From contig CAJOLG010000013.1 in assembly GCA_905235315.1 (NCBI GenBank), forward strand, positions 1 to 19,515: a stretch of 19,515 bases of DNA, written 5' to 3'. Below the pieces are notes generated by a model, which ran no database searches, was not told the origin of the DNA, and saw nothing but the letters and a program-made list of their open reading frames with translations. The stretch is from an uncultured Solobacterium sp. (lineage in GTDB: Bacteria > Bacillota_I > Bacilli_A > Erysipelotrichales > Erysipelotrichaceae). Shown here piece after piece: positions 7,547-15,838 of the stretch. The number at the start of each line of letters is the position of its first letter. The first letter of the stretch is position 1. Position numbers and translations under genes: made by a program.

Positions 7547-7558
7547 AGGAGGGTTATC

Positions 7559-8719
7559 ATGACACTGTTGAAACAGAACGATATCCTGAATCAGGCAACG
7601 GAACAGCGTGCTGTTCGTCTTCCCGGTTTTTGCGATGTACATGTACATCTGCGAGAGCCGGGTTTTTCTTATAAAGAGACGATTCTCACCGGCTCCAAAG
7701 CTGCCGCAAGAGGCGGCTATACCGCGGTATGCACGATGCCGAATCTGAATCCGGTCCCGGATTCCCTGGCGCATCTCAAAGTCCAGCAGGACATCATCGA
7801 CCGGGATGCGGTCATTCATGTATATCCGTATGCGGCGATCACCGTAAACGAAGAGGGAAAGGAACTCTCGGATATGGAGGCGCTCGCACCGAAGGTCATC
7901 GCGTTTTCGGATGACGGACACGGGGTGCAGTCGGATGCCATGATGGAAGAGGCAATGCGCTGCGCAAAGCGGCTGAACCGGCTGATCGTTGCGCACTGCG
8001 AAGACAACCGCCTGCTTCATGGGGGATATATCCATGACGGAAGCTACGCAAAGGAACACGGACATAAAGGAATCTGTTCCGAGAGCGAATGGGGGCAGAT
8101 CGCCAGGGATCTTGAACTGGCGGAGAAGACCGGCTGCGGGTATCATGTCTGCCACATTTCCACGAAGGAAAGCGTGGAAGTGATCCGTCAGGCCAAGGCA
8201 AGAGGGGTGGATGTGACCTGCGAGACCGCACCGCACTACCTGCTGTTATGCGAGGATGATCTGAAGGAAGACGGCCGGTGGAAGATGAATCCGCCGCTTC
8301 GCGCAAAAGAAGACCAGGATGCCCTGATCAAAGGCATTCAGGACGGAACGATCGATGTGATCGCCACCGATCACGCACCGCACAGCGCAGAGGAAAAGAA
8401 CCGGGGACTGGAAAAGAGTGCCTTCGGAATTGTCGGAATCGAAACGGCATTCCCGCTGCTCTATACCTATCTGGTAAAACCCGGTGTCATCAGCTTTGAA
8501 AAACTGATGGATCTGATCGTCTATCATCCCCGCCGGCGGTTCAATATCCCGCTTGGGGAAGAAGATTACTCGATCTGGGATCTCGAAGCGGAAACCGTCA
8601 TCAACCCGGATGACTTTCTGTCAAAAGGAAACGCAACCCCGTTTGCGGGATGGACCGTGAACGGGATCTGTAAAAAAACCGTGGTGAACGGCATCACGGT
8701 ATATGAGGAGGAGAAGTAA
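7559..8719 (+). CDS. pyrC: Dihydroorotase (type I, N-terminally short)
   Basis: This zinc amidohydrolase cyclises carbamoyl-aspartate to dihydroorotate. Metal and substrate residues are visible: DVHVHLREPG (His28, His30, Arg32), SDDG (Asp118 and Asp119), AHCED (His146), CHIS (His199) and ATDHAPH (Asp271). The pattern is that of type I bacterial dihydroorotases. The protein is 386 residues, while the family is usually about 420-430. The first metal motif comes about 30 residues earlier than in Bacillus PyrC, so much of the N-terminal beta domain is missing. This is not a start error: an in-frame stop at 7532 closes the frame and AGGAGGG lies 5 nt before the ATG. It is the first gene of the operon, and its end encodes the ribosome binding site of carB. 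Confidence 0.95.
   Translation: MTLLKQNDILNQATEQRAVRLPGFCDVHVHLREPGFSYKETILTGSKAAARGGYTAVCTMPNLNPVPDSLAHLKVQQDIIDRDAVIHVYPYAAITVNEEGKELSDMEALAPKVIAFSDDGHGVQSDAMMEEAMRCAKRLNRLIVAHCEDNRLLHGGYIHDGSYAKEHGHKGICSESEWGQIARDLELAEKTGCGYHVCHISTKESVEVIRQAKARGVDVTCETAPHYLLLCEDDLKEDGRWKMNPPLRAKEDQDALIKGIQDGTIDVIATDHAPHSAEEKNRGLEKSAFGIVGIETAFPLLYTYLVKPGVISFEKLMDLIVYHPRRRFNIPLGEEDYSIWDLEAETVINPDDFLSKGNATPFAGWTVNGICKKTVVNGITVYEEEK
8706..8713 (+). promoter_or_regulatory. Shine-Dalgarno deciding the carB start
   Basis: AGGAGGAG lies 7 nt before ATG 8721. An in-frame ATG at 8703 overlaps this site and is therefore not the likely start. Confidence 0.8.
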
Positions 8720-8720
8720 C

Positions 8721-11700
8721 ATGGCAAAACGCACAGACATCAAAAAAGTTCTGATCATCGGTTCGGGACCGATCGTCATCGGTCAGGCGGCAGAGTTTGA
8801 CTATGCCGGAACGCAGGCCTGCCTTGCGCTGAAGGAAGAAGGTTACCAGGTCATCCTGTGCAACTCCAACCCGGCAACGATTATGACGGATACCTCCATC
8901 GCCGATAAGGTCTACATGGAGCCGCTGACACTGGAGTATATCGCAAAGATCCTGCGCTATGAGCGCCCGGATGCGATCCTGCCGGGTATCGGCGGGCAGA
9001 CCGGATTAAACCTTGCGATCCAGCTGGAAAAGAAGGGCATCCTGAAAGAATGCGGTGTTGAACTGATCGGCACCAGCAGCCGCAGTATTGAGCGGGCGGA
9101 AGACCGGGAGCTGTTCAAGGAGATGTGCGAATCGATCGGAGAACCGGTTATTCCCTCCGAAATCACCTATTCCATCGAGGAAGCCAAAAAGGCAGCGCTC
9201 GATATCGGCTATCCGGTTGTGCTCCGGCCTGCGTTTACGCTCGGCGGAACCGGCGGCGGCTTTGCGAACAACGAAGAGGAGCTGGTTGAAATCGGAAACA
9301 ATGCCTTCAAGCTTTCTCCGGTTCATCAGGTTCTCATTGAAAAGTCCGTTAAAGGATATAAGGAAATCGAATTCGAGGTCATGCGGGACTCCTACGACCG
9401 CGCGATCACAATCTGCGGAATGGAAAACGTTGACCCGGTCGGCGTACACACCGGTGACAGTATCGTTGTGGCACCGATTCTCTCGCTCAATGATCATGAT
9501 CTGAAGATGCTGAATGACAGCGCAATCAAGATCATCCGGGAGCTGAAGATCGCCGGCGGCTGTAATGTGCAGTTTGCGCTGAATCCCAACTCCAGCGAAT
9601 ACTATCTGATCGAAGTGAACCCCCGGGTTTCCCGGTCCTCTGCGCTTGCGTCCAAGGCGAGCGGCTATCCGATCGCCCGGGTTACCGCAAAGATCGCAGT
9701 GGGCATGGCCCTGGAGGATATTCCGGTAGCCGGCGGAAACGCCGCGATCGAACCTTCACTCGACTATCTGGTTGCGAAGTTCCCGCGCTTCCCGTTTGAC
9801 AAATTCCCGCTGGCGCCCAATACCCTCGGTACGCAGATGAAGGCGACCGGAGAAGTCATGGGCATCGGCTCCACCCTGGAAGAGTGCTTCCTGAAATCGG
9901 TGCGTTCTCTCGAAACCGGGGTCTGCCACTTCCATATGGCAAAGTTTGACGGGATGCCGTCCGTTGACATCCGGGAATATCTGAAGGAATTCCGGGCGGA
10001 CGGAATCTTCGCCATGGCTGAACTTCTGCGCCGGGGAGAAAGTGTGCAGGACCTGTACCGGCTGACCATGATTACACCGCTCTTCCTGGAAAGCCTGAAG
10101 AAGATTATCGACTTTGAGACCGTGCTCAAAGAACATAAGAACGACCGCACGGTACTTCGGGAAGCGAAGGTCTTGGGCTTCTCCGACCGGTATATCGCTT
10201 CGCTTTGGGAATGTGCGGAGACCGACGTCTATCACATGCGCAAGGAAGCGAAGATCACACCGGTATTCCGGATGGTGGATACGCTTCACACCGGAACCTA
10301 TATCGCATACCTGTATTCCTCCTATACCGGAACGAATGACTCCCGTCTTTCCGACCGCAAAAAGGTCATTGTCATCGGTGCGGGCCCGATCCGCATCGGT
10401 CAGGGTGTCGAGTTTGACTATTCCTCCGTGCATGCGGTTCAGACGATCCGCCGGGCGGGCTATGAGGCCATTATCATAAACAACAACCCGGAGACGGTAT
10501 CCACCGACTATACGACAGCGGACAAGCTCTACTTCGAGCCGCTGACGACAGAAGATGTCATGGAGATCATCGACTTTGAACAGCCGATCGGCGTAATCGC
10601 TTCCCTCGGCGGCCAGACTGCGATCAACCTCGCAGAGCCCCTCCGGGAGCGCGGTGTCAAACTGATCGGCACCGACTGTGATGCGATCGAGCGGGCAGAG
10701 AACCGCGACAGCTTTGAAAAGGTTCTGCAGCGTCTGAACATCCCGCAGCCGCAGGGCAAGGCGGTCACGAATATCGAAGACGGGGTTGCGGCAGCACGGG
10801 AGATCGGCTATCCGGTTCTGGTGCGTCCTTCCTTCGTACTCGGCGGACGTGCCATGCAGATTGTGGCGGATGAAGAACAGCTGCGCAAATACCTGCGTGA
10901 TGCGGTTGAGATCGATGCGGACAAGCCGGTGCTCGTGGACCATTACATCCAGGGCAAGGAACTGGAAGTGGACGCAATCTGCGACGGCATCGACGTCTTT
11001 GTGCCGGGCATCATGGAGCTGGTCGAGCGAACCGGCATCCATTCCGGCGATTCGATCTCCGTCTATCCGACGTTCAGCGTCTCCGATAAAGTGAAAGGAA
11101 TCATCCTGCAGTATGCCAGGAAGCTCGGCCTTGAGATCGGCATTGTGGGTCTGTACAACATTCAGTTCATCGTCGATGAGAACGATGATGTCTACATCAT
11201 TGAAGTGAACCCGCGCTCTTCACGTACGGTACCGTTCCTGTCCAAGGCGACCGGCTACTCCCTTGCGGATATCGCAACGGAAGTCATTCTCGGAAAGAGT
11301 CTGAAAGAGCAGGGCATCTTCTCGCTGTATCCAGAAGAAAAGAAACGTCACTATGTCAAAGTTCCGGTCTTCTCCTTCAACAAAATCAAGGGACTGGATG
11401 CCTACCTCTCGCCGGAGATGAAGTCCACCGGTGAAGCGATCGGCTATGACGACCGGCTCAACCGTGCACTGTACAAAGCCCTCCAGGCAAGCGGCACCCG
11501 CCTTCAGAACTACGGTACGGTATTTGTGACCGTCGCCCAGAAGGACAAGGAAGAGGCGCTTCCGCTGATCCGCCGTTTCTACAACCTCGGCTTCAATATC
11601 CAGGCAACACCGGGCACAGCGGAGTTCCTGAAGGAAAACGGAATCCGCACGCATGTTCTGCAGAAGATCAAGAGCGGCAGTGATGATATCCCCAATGCGA

Positions 11701-11894
11701 TCCGCCAGGGTCATCTTGCCTATGTGATCAACACCCAGGATCCGGGCAGTATGACTACCGCAAGTGACGGCGCAAAGATCCGTAATCTTGCGACAGAGAA
11801 CAACGTTACGATCTTCACCTCACTGGATACGGTATCCGTTCTGCTGGATGTTCTGGAGGAAACGACCCTTACGATCTCCACGATCGATGCGTGA
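8721..11894 (+). CDS. carB: Carbamoyl-phosphate synthase large subunit
   Basis: CarB makes carbamoyl phosphate from bicarbonate, ammonia and two ATP. It has 1057 residues, typical of the family. Two homologous ATP-grasp halves are evident. The first begins KKVLIIGSGPIVIGQ, with RPAFTLGGTGGG and EVNPRVSRSSALASKASG. The second begins near residue 547 with KKVIVIGAGPIRIGQ, with RPSFVLGGRAMQ and EVNPRSSRTVPFLSKATG. The C-terminal MGS-like allosteric domain starts near 932 and keeps ATPGT and VINT, the region that binds UMP in the E. coli enzyme, so feedback control is likely. The start at 8721 is chosen for its ribosome binding site. Normally CarB receives ammonia from the glutaminase CarA, but no carA gene lies in this window. 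pyrK follows after 5 nt. Confidence 0.97.
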   Translation: MAKRTDIKKVLIIGSGPIVIGQAAEFDYAGTQACLALKEEGYQVILCNSNPATIMTDTSIADKVYMEPLTLEYIAKILRYERPDAILPGIGGQTGLNLAIQLEKKGILKECGVELIGTSSRSIERAEDRELFKEMCESIGEPVIPSEITYSIEEAKKAALDIGYPVVLRPAFTLGGTGGGFANNEEELVEIGNNAFKLSPVHQVLIEKSVKGYKEIEFEVMRDSYDRAITICGMENVDPVGVHTGDSIVVAPILSLNDHDLKMLNDSAIKIIRELKIAGGCNVQFALNPNSSEYYLIEVNPRVSRSSALASKASGYPIARVTAKIAVGMALEDIPVAGGNAAIEPSLDYLVAKFPRFPFDKFPLAPNTLGTQMKATGEVMGIGSTLEECFLKSVRSLETGVCHFHMAKFDGMPSVDIREYLKEFRADGIFAMAELLRRGESVQDLYRLTMITPLFLESLKKIIDFETVLKEHKNDRTVLREAKVLGFSDRYIASLWECAETDVYHMRKEAKITPVFRMVDTLHTGTYIAYLYSSYTGTNDSRLSDRKKVIVIGAGPIRIGQGVEFDYSSVHAVQTIRRAGYEAIIINNNPETVSTDYTTADKLYFEPLTTEDVMEIIDFEQPIGVIASLGGQTAINLAEPLRERGVKLIGTDCDAIERAENRDSFEKVLQRLNIPQPQGKAVTNIEDGVAAAREIGYPVLVRPSFVLGGRAMQIVADEEQLRKYLRDAVEIDADKPVLVDHYIQGKELEVDAICDGIDVFVPGIMELVERTGIHSGDSISVYPTFSVSDKVKGIILQYARKLGLEIGIVGLYNIQFIVDENDDVYIIEVNPRSSRTVPFLSKATGYSLADIATEVILGKSLKEQGIFSLYPEEKKRHYVKVPVFSFNKIKGLDAYLSPEMKSTGEAIGYDDRLNRALYKALQASGTRLQNYGTVFVTVAQKDKEEALPLIRRFYNLGFNIQATPGTAEFLKENGIRTHVLQKIKSGSDDIPNAIRQGHLAYVINTQDPGSMTTASDGAKIRNLATENNVTIFTSLDTVSVLLDVLEETTLTISTIDA

Positions 11895-11899
11895 CGGCC

Positions 11900-12634
11900 A
11901 TGAAACAGAAACTGCTTGCGGTGCTCGCGAATACCGCGCTCACCGGAAATGTATATGAGATGAAGCTGTCCGGCATTGCGGATGCGGATATCCGCCCCGG
12001 TCAGTTCGTCAACGTAAAGGCGGGAAACCAGTTCCTGCGGCGGCCGATCTCGGTCTGTGATGCGGAGGGAGATACCCTGACGCTGGTATACCGGGTAAAC
12101 GGCGAAGGAACGCTTGCGATGAGCCGGCTTCAGCCGGGGGAATCCGCAGATGTTCTGCTGGAACTTGGAAACGGGTATGATCTTTCCTCTGCCGGGCAGC
12201 ACCCGCTGCTGGTCGGCGGAGGGGTGGGAATTCCGCCGCTGTATTATCTTGCGAAAGAATTAAAAAAACAGGGCATCCGTCCCTCGGTGATCCTTGGCTT
12301 CAATACCGTATCGGAGCTGTTCTATGAAACGGCCTTCCGGGCGGTATGTGATGACGTGACGGTGACGACCGCAGACGGCTCGTATGGGGTCAAAGGGTTT
12401 GTGACGGATGCGCTGCCGGAAGAATGCACGCATACCTATGCCTGCGGCCCGCTGCCGATGATGAAAGCACTGTACCGCGCCCTTCCGGTGAGCGGTCAGT
12501 TCAGCCTCGAAGAGCGCATGGGATGCGGCTTTGGGGCCTGTATGGGATGTTCGGTGCAGACAAAGACCGGCAATAAACGGGTCTGTAAAGAAGGCCCGGT
12601 ATTCCGGAAGGAGGACCTCCTGTGGGAAGACTGA
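11900..12634 (+). CDS. pyrK: Dihydroorotate dehydrogenase electron-transfer subunit
   Basis: PyrK carries FAD and a [2Fe-2S] cluster and passes electrons from PyrD to NAD+ in class 1B dihydroorotate dehydrogenase. The 244-residue protein shows the flavin motif RRPIS (47-51), the nucleotide-binding GGGVGIPP (106-113) and four cluster cysteines (209, 214, 217 and 229; spacing C-x4-C-x2-C-x11-C). The ATG at 11900 aligns with Bacillus PyrK. A GTG at 11891 overlapping the carB stop is an alternative that adds three residues. Neither has a clear Shine-Dalgarno, so translation probably depends on coupling to carB. The last 13 nt overlap pyrD. Confidence 0.95.
   Translation: MKQKLLAVLANTALTGNVYEMKLSGIADADIRPGQFVNVKAGNQFLRRPISVCDAEGDTLTLVYRVNGEGTLAMSRLQPGESADVLLELGNGYDLSSAGQHPLLVGGGVGIPPLYYLAKELKKQGIRPSVILGFNTVSELFYETAFRAVCDDVTVTTADGSYGVKGFVTDALPEECTHTYACGPLPMMKALYRALPVSGQFSLEERMGCGFGACMGCSVQTKTGNKRVCKEGPVFRKEDLLWED
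12608..12621 (+). promoter_or_regulatory. pyrD Shine-Dalgarno within an inverted repeat
   Basis: AAGGAGG (12608-12614) lies 7 nt before the GTG of pyrD. AGGAGG and CCTCCT (12609-12621, one base between) form an inverted repeat that can fold into a 5-bp hairpin hiding the site until a ribosome finishing pyrK opens it. Confidence 0.6.
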
Positions 12635-13530
12635 ATGTAACGCTGTGCGGAACAGAACTGGAGAATCCGGTCATTCCCGCTTCCGGGACGTTCGGGTTCG
12701 GGTATGAGTTCGCAGAACTGTATGACATCAACTGCCTGGGAACCTTTTCCTTCAAGGGCACAACAAAGGATCCGCGTTTCGGCAACCCGACTCCGCGCAT
12801 CGCGGAATGCGCCTCCGGCATGTTAAATGCGGTCGGTCTGCAGAACCCGGGCGTGGAAGCGGTCATCGCGGAAGAGCTTCCGAAACTGAAGCGTGTCTTT
12901 CAGAAGCCGGTTATGGCCAATGTCAGCGGCTTTTCGGTCGAAGACTATGTATATACGGCATCCCTGCTGGACAACGAAGAGCAGGTCGGCTGGCTGGAGA
13001 TCAATATCAGCTGCCCGAATGTGCACGGGGGAGGAATGAGTTTCGGCACCGATCCCGATGCGGCGTATGAGGTGATTCACGCAGTCCGGAAGGCGGTAAA
13101 AAAACCGCTGATCGCAAAGCTGTCCCCGAATGTGACAGACATCACCGCCATCGCCCGGGCATGTGAGAATGCGGGTGCGGATGCGGTCAGCCTGATCAAT
13201 ACCCTGCTGGGGATGCGGATCGACCTTCGGACCGGCAGGCCGGTGCTTGCCAATACCACCGGCGGATTGTCCGGCCCGGCGGTGTTTCCCGTCGCAGTAC
13301 GCATGGTATATCAGGTTCATAACGCAGTATCCATCCCCGTGATCGGGATGGGAGGTATTACAAAAGCGGAAGATGTGATCGAGATGATGATGGCCGGTGC
13401 CTCCGCCGTGGAGGTCGGAGCCGCAAATCTCACCGACCCGTATGCCTGTCCGAAGATCATCGCGGATCTTCCCGCGGTGATGGACCGGTATGGAATTGAA
13501 ACACTCACCGATATCATCGGAATTGCATAG
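12622..13530 (+). CDS. pyrD: Dihydroorotate dehydrogenase, class 1B catalytic subunit
   Basis: The FMN enzyme oxidises dihydroorotate to orotate and, with PyrK, uses NAD+. The 302 residues fit the TIM-barrel class 1B. The catalytic base Cys131 lies in NISCPNVHGGGMSFG, a Cys being the class 1 hallmark. Other FMN and substrate motifs are NPVIPASGTFGFG, INTLLGMRIDL, NTTGGLSGPA and GMGGI near the C-terminus. The start is GTG, supported by AAGGAGG 7 nt upstream, and it lies inside pyrK, giving a 13-nt overlap suited to equal production of both subunits. pyrF follows after a 17-nt gap. Confidence 0.97.
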   Translation: MGRLNVTLCGTELENPVIPASGTFGFGYEFAELYDINCLGTFSFKGTTKDPRFGNPTPRIAECASGMLNAVGLQNPGVEAVIAEELPKLKRVFQKPVMANVSGFSVEDYVYTASLLDNEEQVGWLEINISCPNVHGGGMSFGTDPDAAYEVIHAVRKAVKKPLIAKLSPNVTDITAIARACENAGADAVSLINTLLGMRIDLRTGRPVLANTTGGLSGPAVFPVAVRMVYQVHNAVSIPVIGMGGITKAEDVIEMMMAGASAVEVGAANLTDPYACPKIIADLPAVMDRYGIETLTDIIGIA

Positions 13531-13547
13531 GAGGAGGAAAGCAGCGT

Positions 13548-14249
13548 ATGGCAAAAGATGTAATCATTGCCTGTGACTTTGCGGGCGAAGAGGAAACCCT
13601 GAAGTTTCTGGATCAGTTTACGGAAGAACGGCCGTTTGTGAAGATCGGCATGGAACTGTTTTATTCGGCAGGCCCTTCCATTGTAAAGAAGCTTAAGGAC
13701 CGGGGTCATCCGGTGTTCCTGGATCTCAAGCTTCATGACATCCCCAATACGGTAAAGAAAACCATGGCGGTGCTCTCTTCCCTGGATGTCGACATCGTCA
13801 ATCTGCACGCCTCCGGCACCACCGCAATGATGAAGGCTGCACTGGAAGGCCTGACCCGGCCGGACGGTTCCCGGCCGCTGCTGATCGCGGTCACCCAGCT
13901 GACCTCCACCGATCAGGAGGCGCTGGAAAAGGATCTGCTCATTTATGAGCCGATTGAAACGGTGGTCATGCATTATGCGCTGAACGCAAAGAATGCCGGG
14001 CTTGACGGAGTCGTTTGTTCGCCGCTGGAAGCCGGCAGGGTTCACGAAGTATGCGGGGAATCGTTCTTAACGGTAACCCCGGGCGTGCGCTTCGCCGACA
14101 GTAAGGCGGATGATCAGAAGCGGGTCATGACACCGGAGAAGGCGCGGGAAGCAGGTTCCGACTACATTGTGGTCGGCCGCCCGATTACCCAGGCGGAAGA
14201 TCCCGCTGCGGCATACCGCAGATGCGTGAAGGAATTTCTCGGCAGATAA
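13548..14249 (+). CDS. pyrF: Orotidine-5'-phosphate decarboxylase
   Basis: This enzyme catalyses the last step of de novo UMP synthesis, removing CO2 from OMP. The 233-residue protein has the full catalytic set: Asp10 in ACDFA, Lys32 in VKIGMELFY, and the D-x-K-x-x-D motif DLKLHD (Asp59, Lys61, Asp64). Near the C-terminus, VTPGVRF and the phosphate-binding DYIVVGRPIT complete the short bacterial (PyrF-I) form. The ribosome binding site GAGGAGG begins right after the pyrD stop. pyrE follows closely, so the two enzymes that convert orotate to UMP are produced together. Confidence 0.97.
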   Translation: MAKDVIIACDFAGEEETLKFLDQFTEERPFVKIGMELFYSAGPSIVKKLKDRGHPVFLDLKLHDIPNTVKKTMAVLSSLDVDIVNLHASGTTAMMKAALEGLTRPDGSRPLLIAVTQLTSTDQEALEKDLLIYEPIETVVMHYALNAKNAGLDGVVCSPLEAGRVHEVCGESFLTVTPGVRFADSKADDQKRVMTPEKAREAGSDYIVVGRPITQAEDPAAAYRRCVKEFLGR

Positions 14250-14259
14250 CAACGTCTCA

Positions 14260-14266
14260 AGGAGGG
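14260..14266 (+). promoter_or_regulatory. Shine-Dalgarno deciding the pyrE start
   Basis: AGGAGGG lies 10 nt before ATG 14277. The in-frame TTG at 14268 is only 1 nt downstream of it, too close to be used. Confidence 0.7.
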
Positions 14267-14276
14267 TTTGAATGAT

Positions 14277-14915
14277 ATGGAATTGAATCAGAAAATCGCA
14301 GAAGATCTTTTGAAGATCAAAGCAGTCTTCTTCCGTCCGGATGAACCGTTCATCTGGGCGAGCGGAATCAAAAGCCCGGTGTACTGTGACAACCGGCTCA
14401 CTCTGACAGCGCCGGATGTGCGCACGGATGTGGAAACCGGCCTTGCGGAGCTGATCCGTACGTATTACCCGGAAGCGGAAGTTCTCATGGGAACGTCCAC
14501 GGCCGGTATCGCGCATGCGGCGATCACCGCGCATCTGATGGGGCTTCCGATGGGATATGTGCGCAGCGGAAACAAGGACCATGGCCGAAAGAACCAGATT
14601 GAGGGAAAACTGGAACCGGGCCAGAAGGTTGTTGTGGTGGAAGATCTGATCTCCACCGGCGGCAGTGTACTGGAAGTCGTCAATGTTCTGCGGGAGGCAG
14701 GCGCCGACGTGCTCGGCATTGTCTCGATCTTTACCTACGGCATGGAAAAGGGAAAACAGCGCCTTGCGGACGCAAATGTCATCAATCATTCGCTGACGGA
14801 CTTTGACTGTATCGCTGAAGTGGCGGCGAAGACCGGCTATATCAGCGAAGGGGATGTCAAACGTCTGATCGCCTTCCGGAACAACCCGTCGGACGAGGCG
14901 TGGATCACATTATGA
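14277..14915 (+). CDS. pyrE: Orotate phosphoribosyltransferase
   Basis: PyrE joins orotate and PRPP to give OMP. From the ATG at 14277 it has 212 residues, the usual size in Bacillota. The flexible catalytic loop YVRSGNKDHGRKNQIEG (about 94-110) with conserved Lys, His and Arg is present, as is the PRPP-binding motif VVVVEDLISTGGS (118-130). IWASGIKSPVYCDNR near the N-terminus is the orotate-site segment. A TTG at 14268 would add three residues but sits on the ribosome binding site. The stop overlaps the pyrB ATG (ATGA). Confidence 0.96.
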   Translation: MELNQKIAEDLLKIKAVFFRPDEPFIWASGIKSPVYCDNRLTLTAPDVRTDVETGLAELIRTYYPEAEVLMGTSTAGIAHAAITAHLMGLPMGYVRSGNKDHGRKNQIEGKLEPGQKVVVVEDLISTGGSVLEVVNVLREAGADVLGIVSIFTYGMEKGKQRLADANVINHSLTDFDCIAEVAAKTGYISEGDVKRLIAFRNNPSDEAWITL

Positions 14916-15838
14916 AACGAAGTGTAATTGATGTGCTGGACCTCAGCACGGCGGAAATCAATGAATTGATTGAAACGGCAGAGGACATCATTGCCGATCC
15001 GGACAAATATGCGCATGTATGCGACCGGAAAAAACTGGGAACGCTGTTCTTTGAACCGTCCACCCGGACAAGAATGAGTTTTGAGGCGGCGATGTATGAA
15101 CTGGGCGGCCATGTGATCTCCATGTCCGAAGCAGGCTCCTCCAGTGCCGCAAAAGGGGAGTCGGTTGCGGATACCGTAAAAACCGTCAGTAACTATGTGG
15201 ATATCATTGCCATGCGCCATCCCAAGGAAGGCGCAGCGCTTGTGGCCGCAAACAACGCCTCGATTCCGGTGATCAATGCCGGCGACGGCGGGCACTGCCA
15301 CCCGACCCAGACCCTGGCCGATCTGCTTACGATCCATCGGGAAAAGAAGCACTTCGACAATCTGACGATCGGATTCTGCGGCGATCTGAAATTCGGCCGC
15401 ACCGTGCATTCCCTGTGCGGTGCCATGGCGCGCTATCCCGGCGCAAGGTTCGTGCTCATCTCACCGGAAGAGCTGAAGCTTCCAAGCTACGTGAAGCGGA
15501 ATATACTGGATCCGGCCGGGATTCCGTATACCCAGACAACGGATCTTGAAGGAGCGATGGAGAATCTCGACATTCTCTATATGACCCGTGTACAGAAGGA
15601 GCGTTTCTTCAACGAAGAAGATTATCTGCGGCTCAAAGACCGGTATATCCTGACGGCGGAAAAGATGAAAGCAGCCCCGCAGGATATGATCGTCATGCAT
15701 CCGCTGCCGCGGGTCAATGAGATCTCGGTGGCGGTGGACGATGATCCGCGGGCATGTTACTTCAAGCAGGTTCTCAACGGCAAATATATGCGTATGGCAT
15801 TGATCATGAAACTTCTGAAGGAGGCCGGAACCATATGA
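14912..15838 (+). CDS. pyrB: Aspartate carbamoyltransferase catalytic subunit
   Basis: PyrB condenses carbamoyl phosphate with aspartate, the committed step of the pathway. The 308 residues match the E. coli catalytic chain. The carbamoyl-phosphate motif FFEPSTRTRMSFE (Ser50-Arg54) is intact. SSSAAKGES (around Lys81) supplies the loop reaching into the neighbouring subunit. RHP, HCHPTQTLADLLTI, TRVQKERF and HPLPRVNEI give the remaining active-site residues. The ATG at 14912 overlaps the pyrE stop; a GTG at 14900 would add four residues. Next to pyrI (ATGA overlap), it should form the allosteric dodecamer. Its distal position, after pyrE, differs from the Bacillus operon, where pyrB is near the front. 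Confidence 0.97.
   Translation: MKRSVIDVLDLSTAEINELIETAEDIIADPDKYAHVCDRKKLGTLFFEPSTRTRMSFEAAMYELGGHVISMSEAGSSSAAKGESVADTVKTVSNYVDIIAMRHPKEGAALVAANNASIPVINAGDGGHCHPTQTLADLLTIHREKKHFDNLTIGFCGDLKFGRTVHSLCGAMARYPGARFVLISPEELKLPSYVKRNILDPAGIPYTQTTDLEGAMENLDILYMTRVQKERFFNEEDYLRLKDRYILTAEKMKAAPQDMIVMHPLPRVNEISVAVDDDPRACYFKQVLNGKYMRMALIMKLLKEAGTI

Larger units (their letters stand above)
7207..7558. other. 352-bp divergent intergenic region upstream of the pyr operon
   Basis: This gap lies between the minus-strand small gene and pyrC. The first third holds the ribosome binding site of the small gene and a poor -10-like TATATT. The middle (about 7320-7365) repeats ATTCC or close variants five to six times at irregular spacing. 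The last part holds the pyr promoter (7377-7405), a leader of about 145 nt and a terminator at its end. No supported gene was found here on either strand. Confidence 0.7.

Noticed and set aside
7504..7548. A 14-codon leader peptide crossing the pyr terminator
   Set aside because: It resembles the E. coli pyrBI arrangement, but no usable Shine-Dalgarno precedes the ATG or the upstream GTG at 7489. It is kept only as a hypothesis, not listed as a gene.
8703..8720. Upstream ATG adding six residues to CarB
   Set aside because: It overlaps the Shine-Dalgarno that serves ATG 8721, and the added MRRRSN is not CarB-like.
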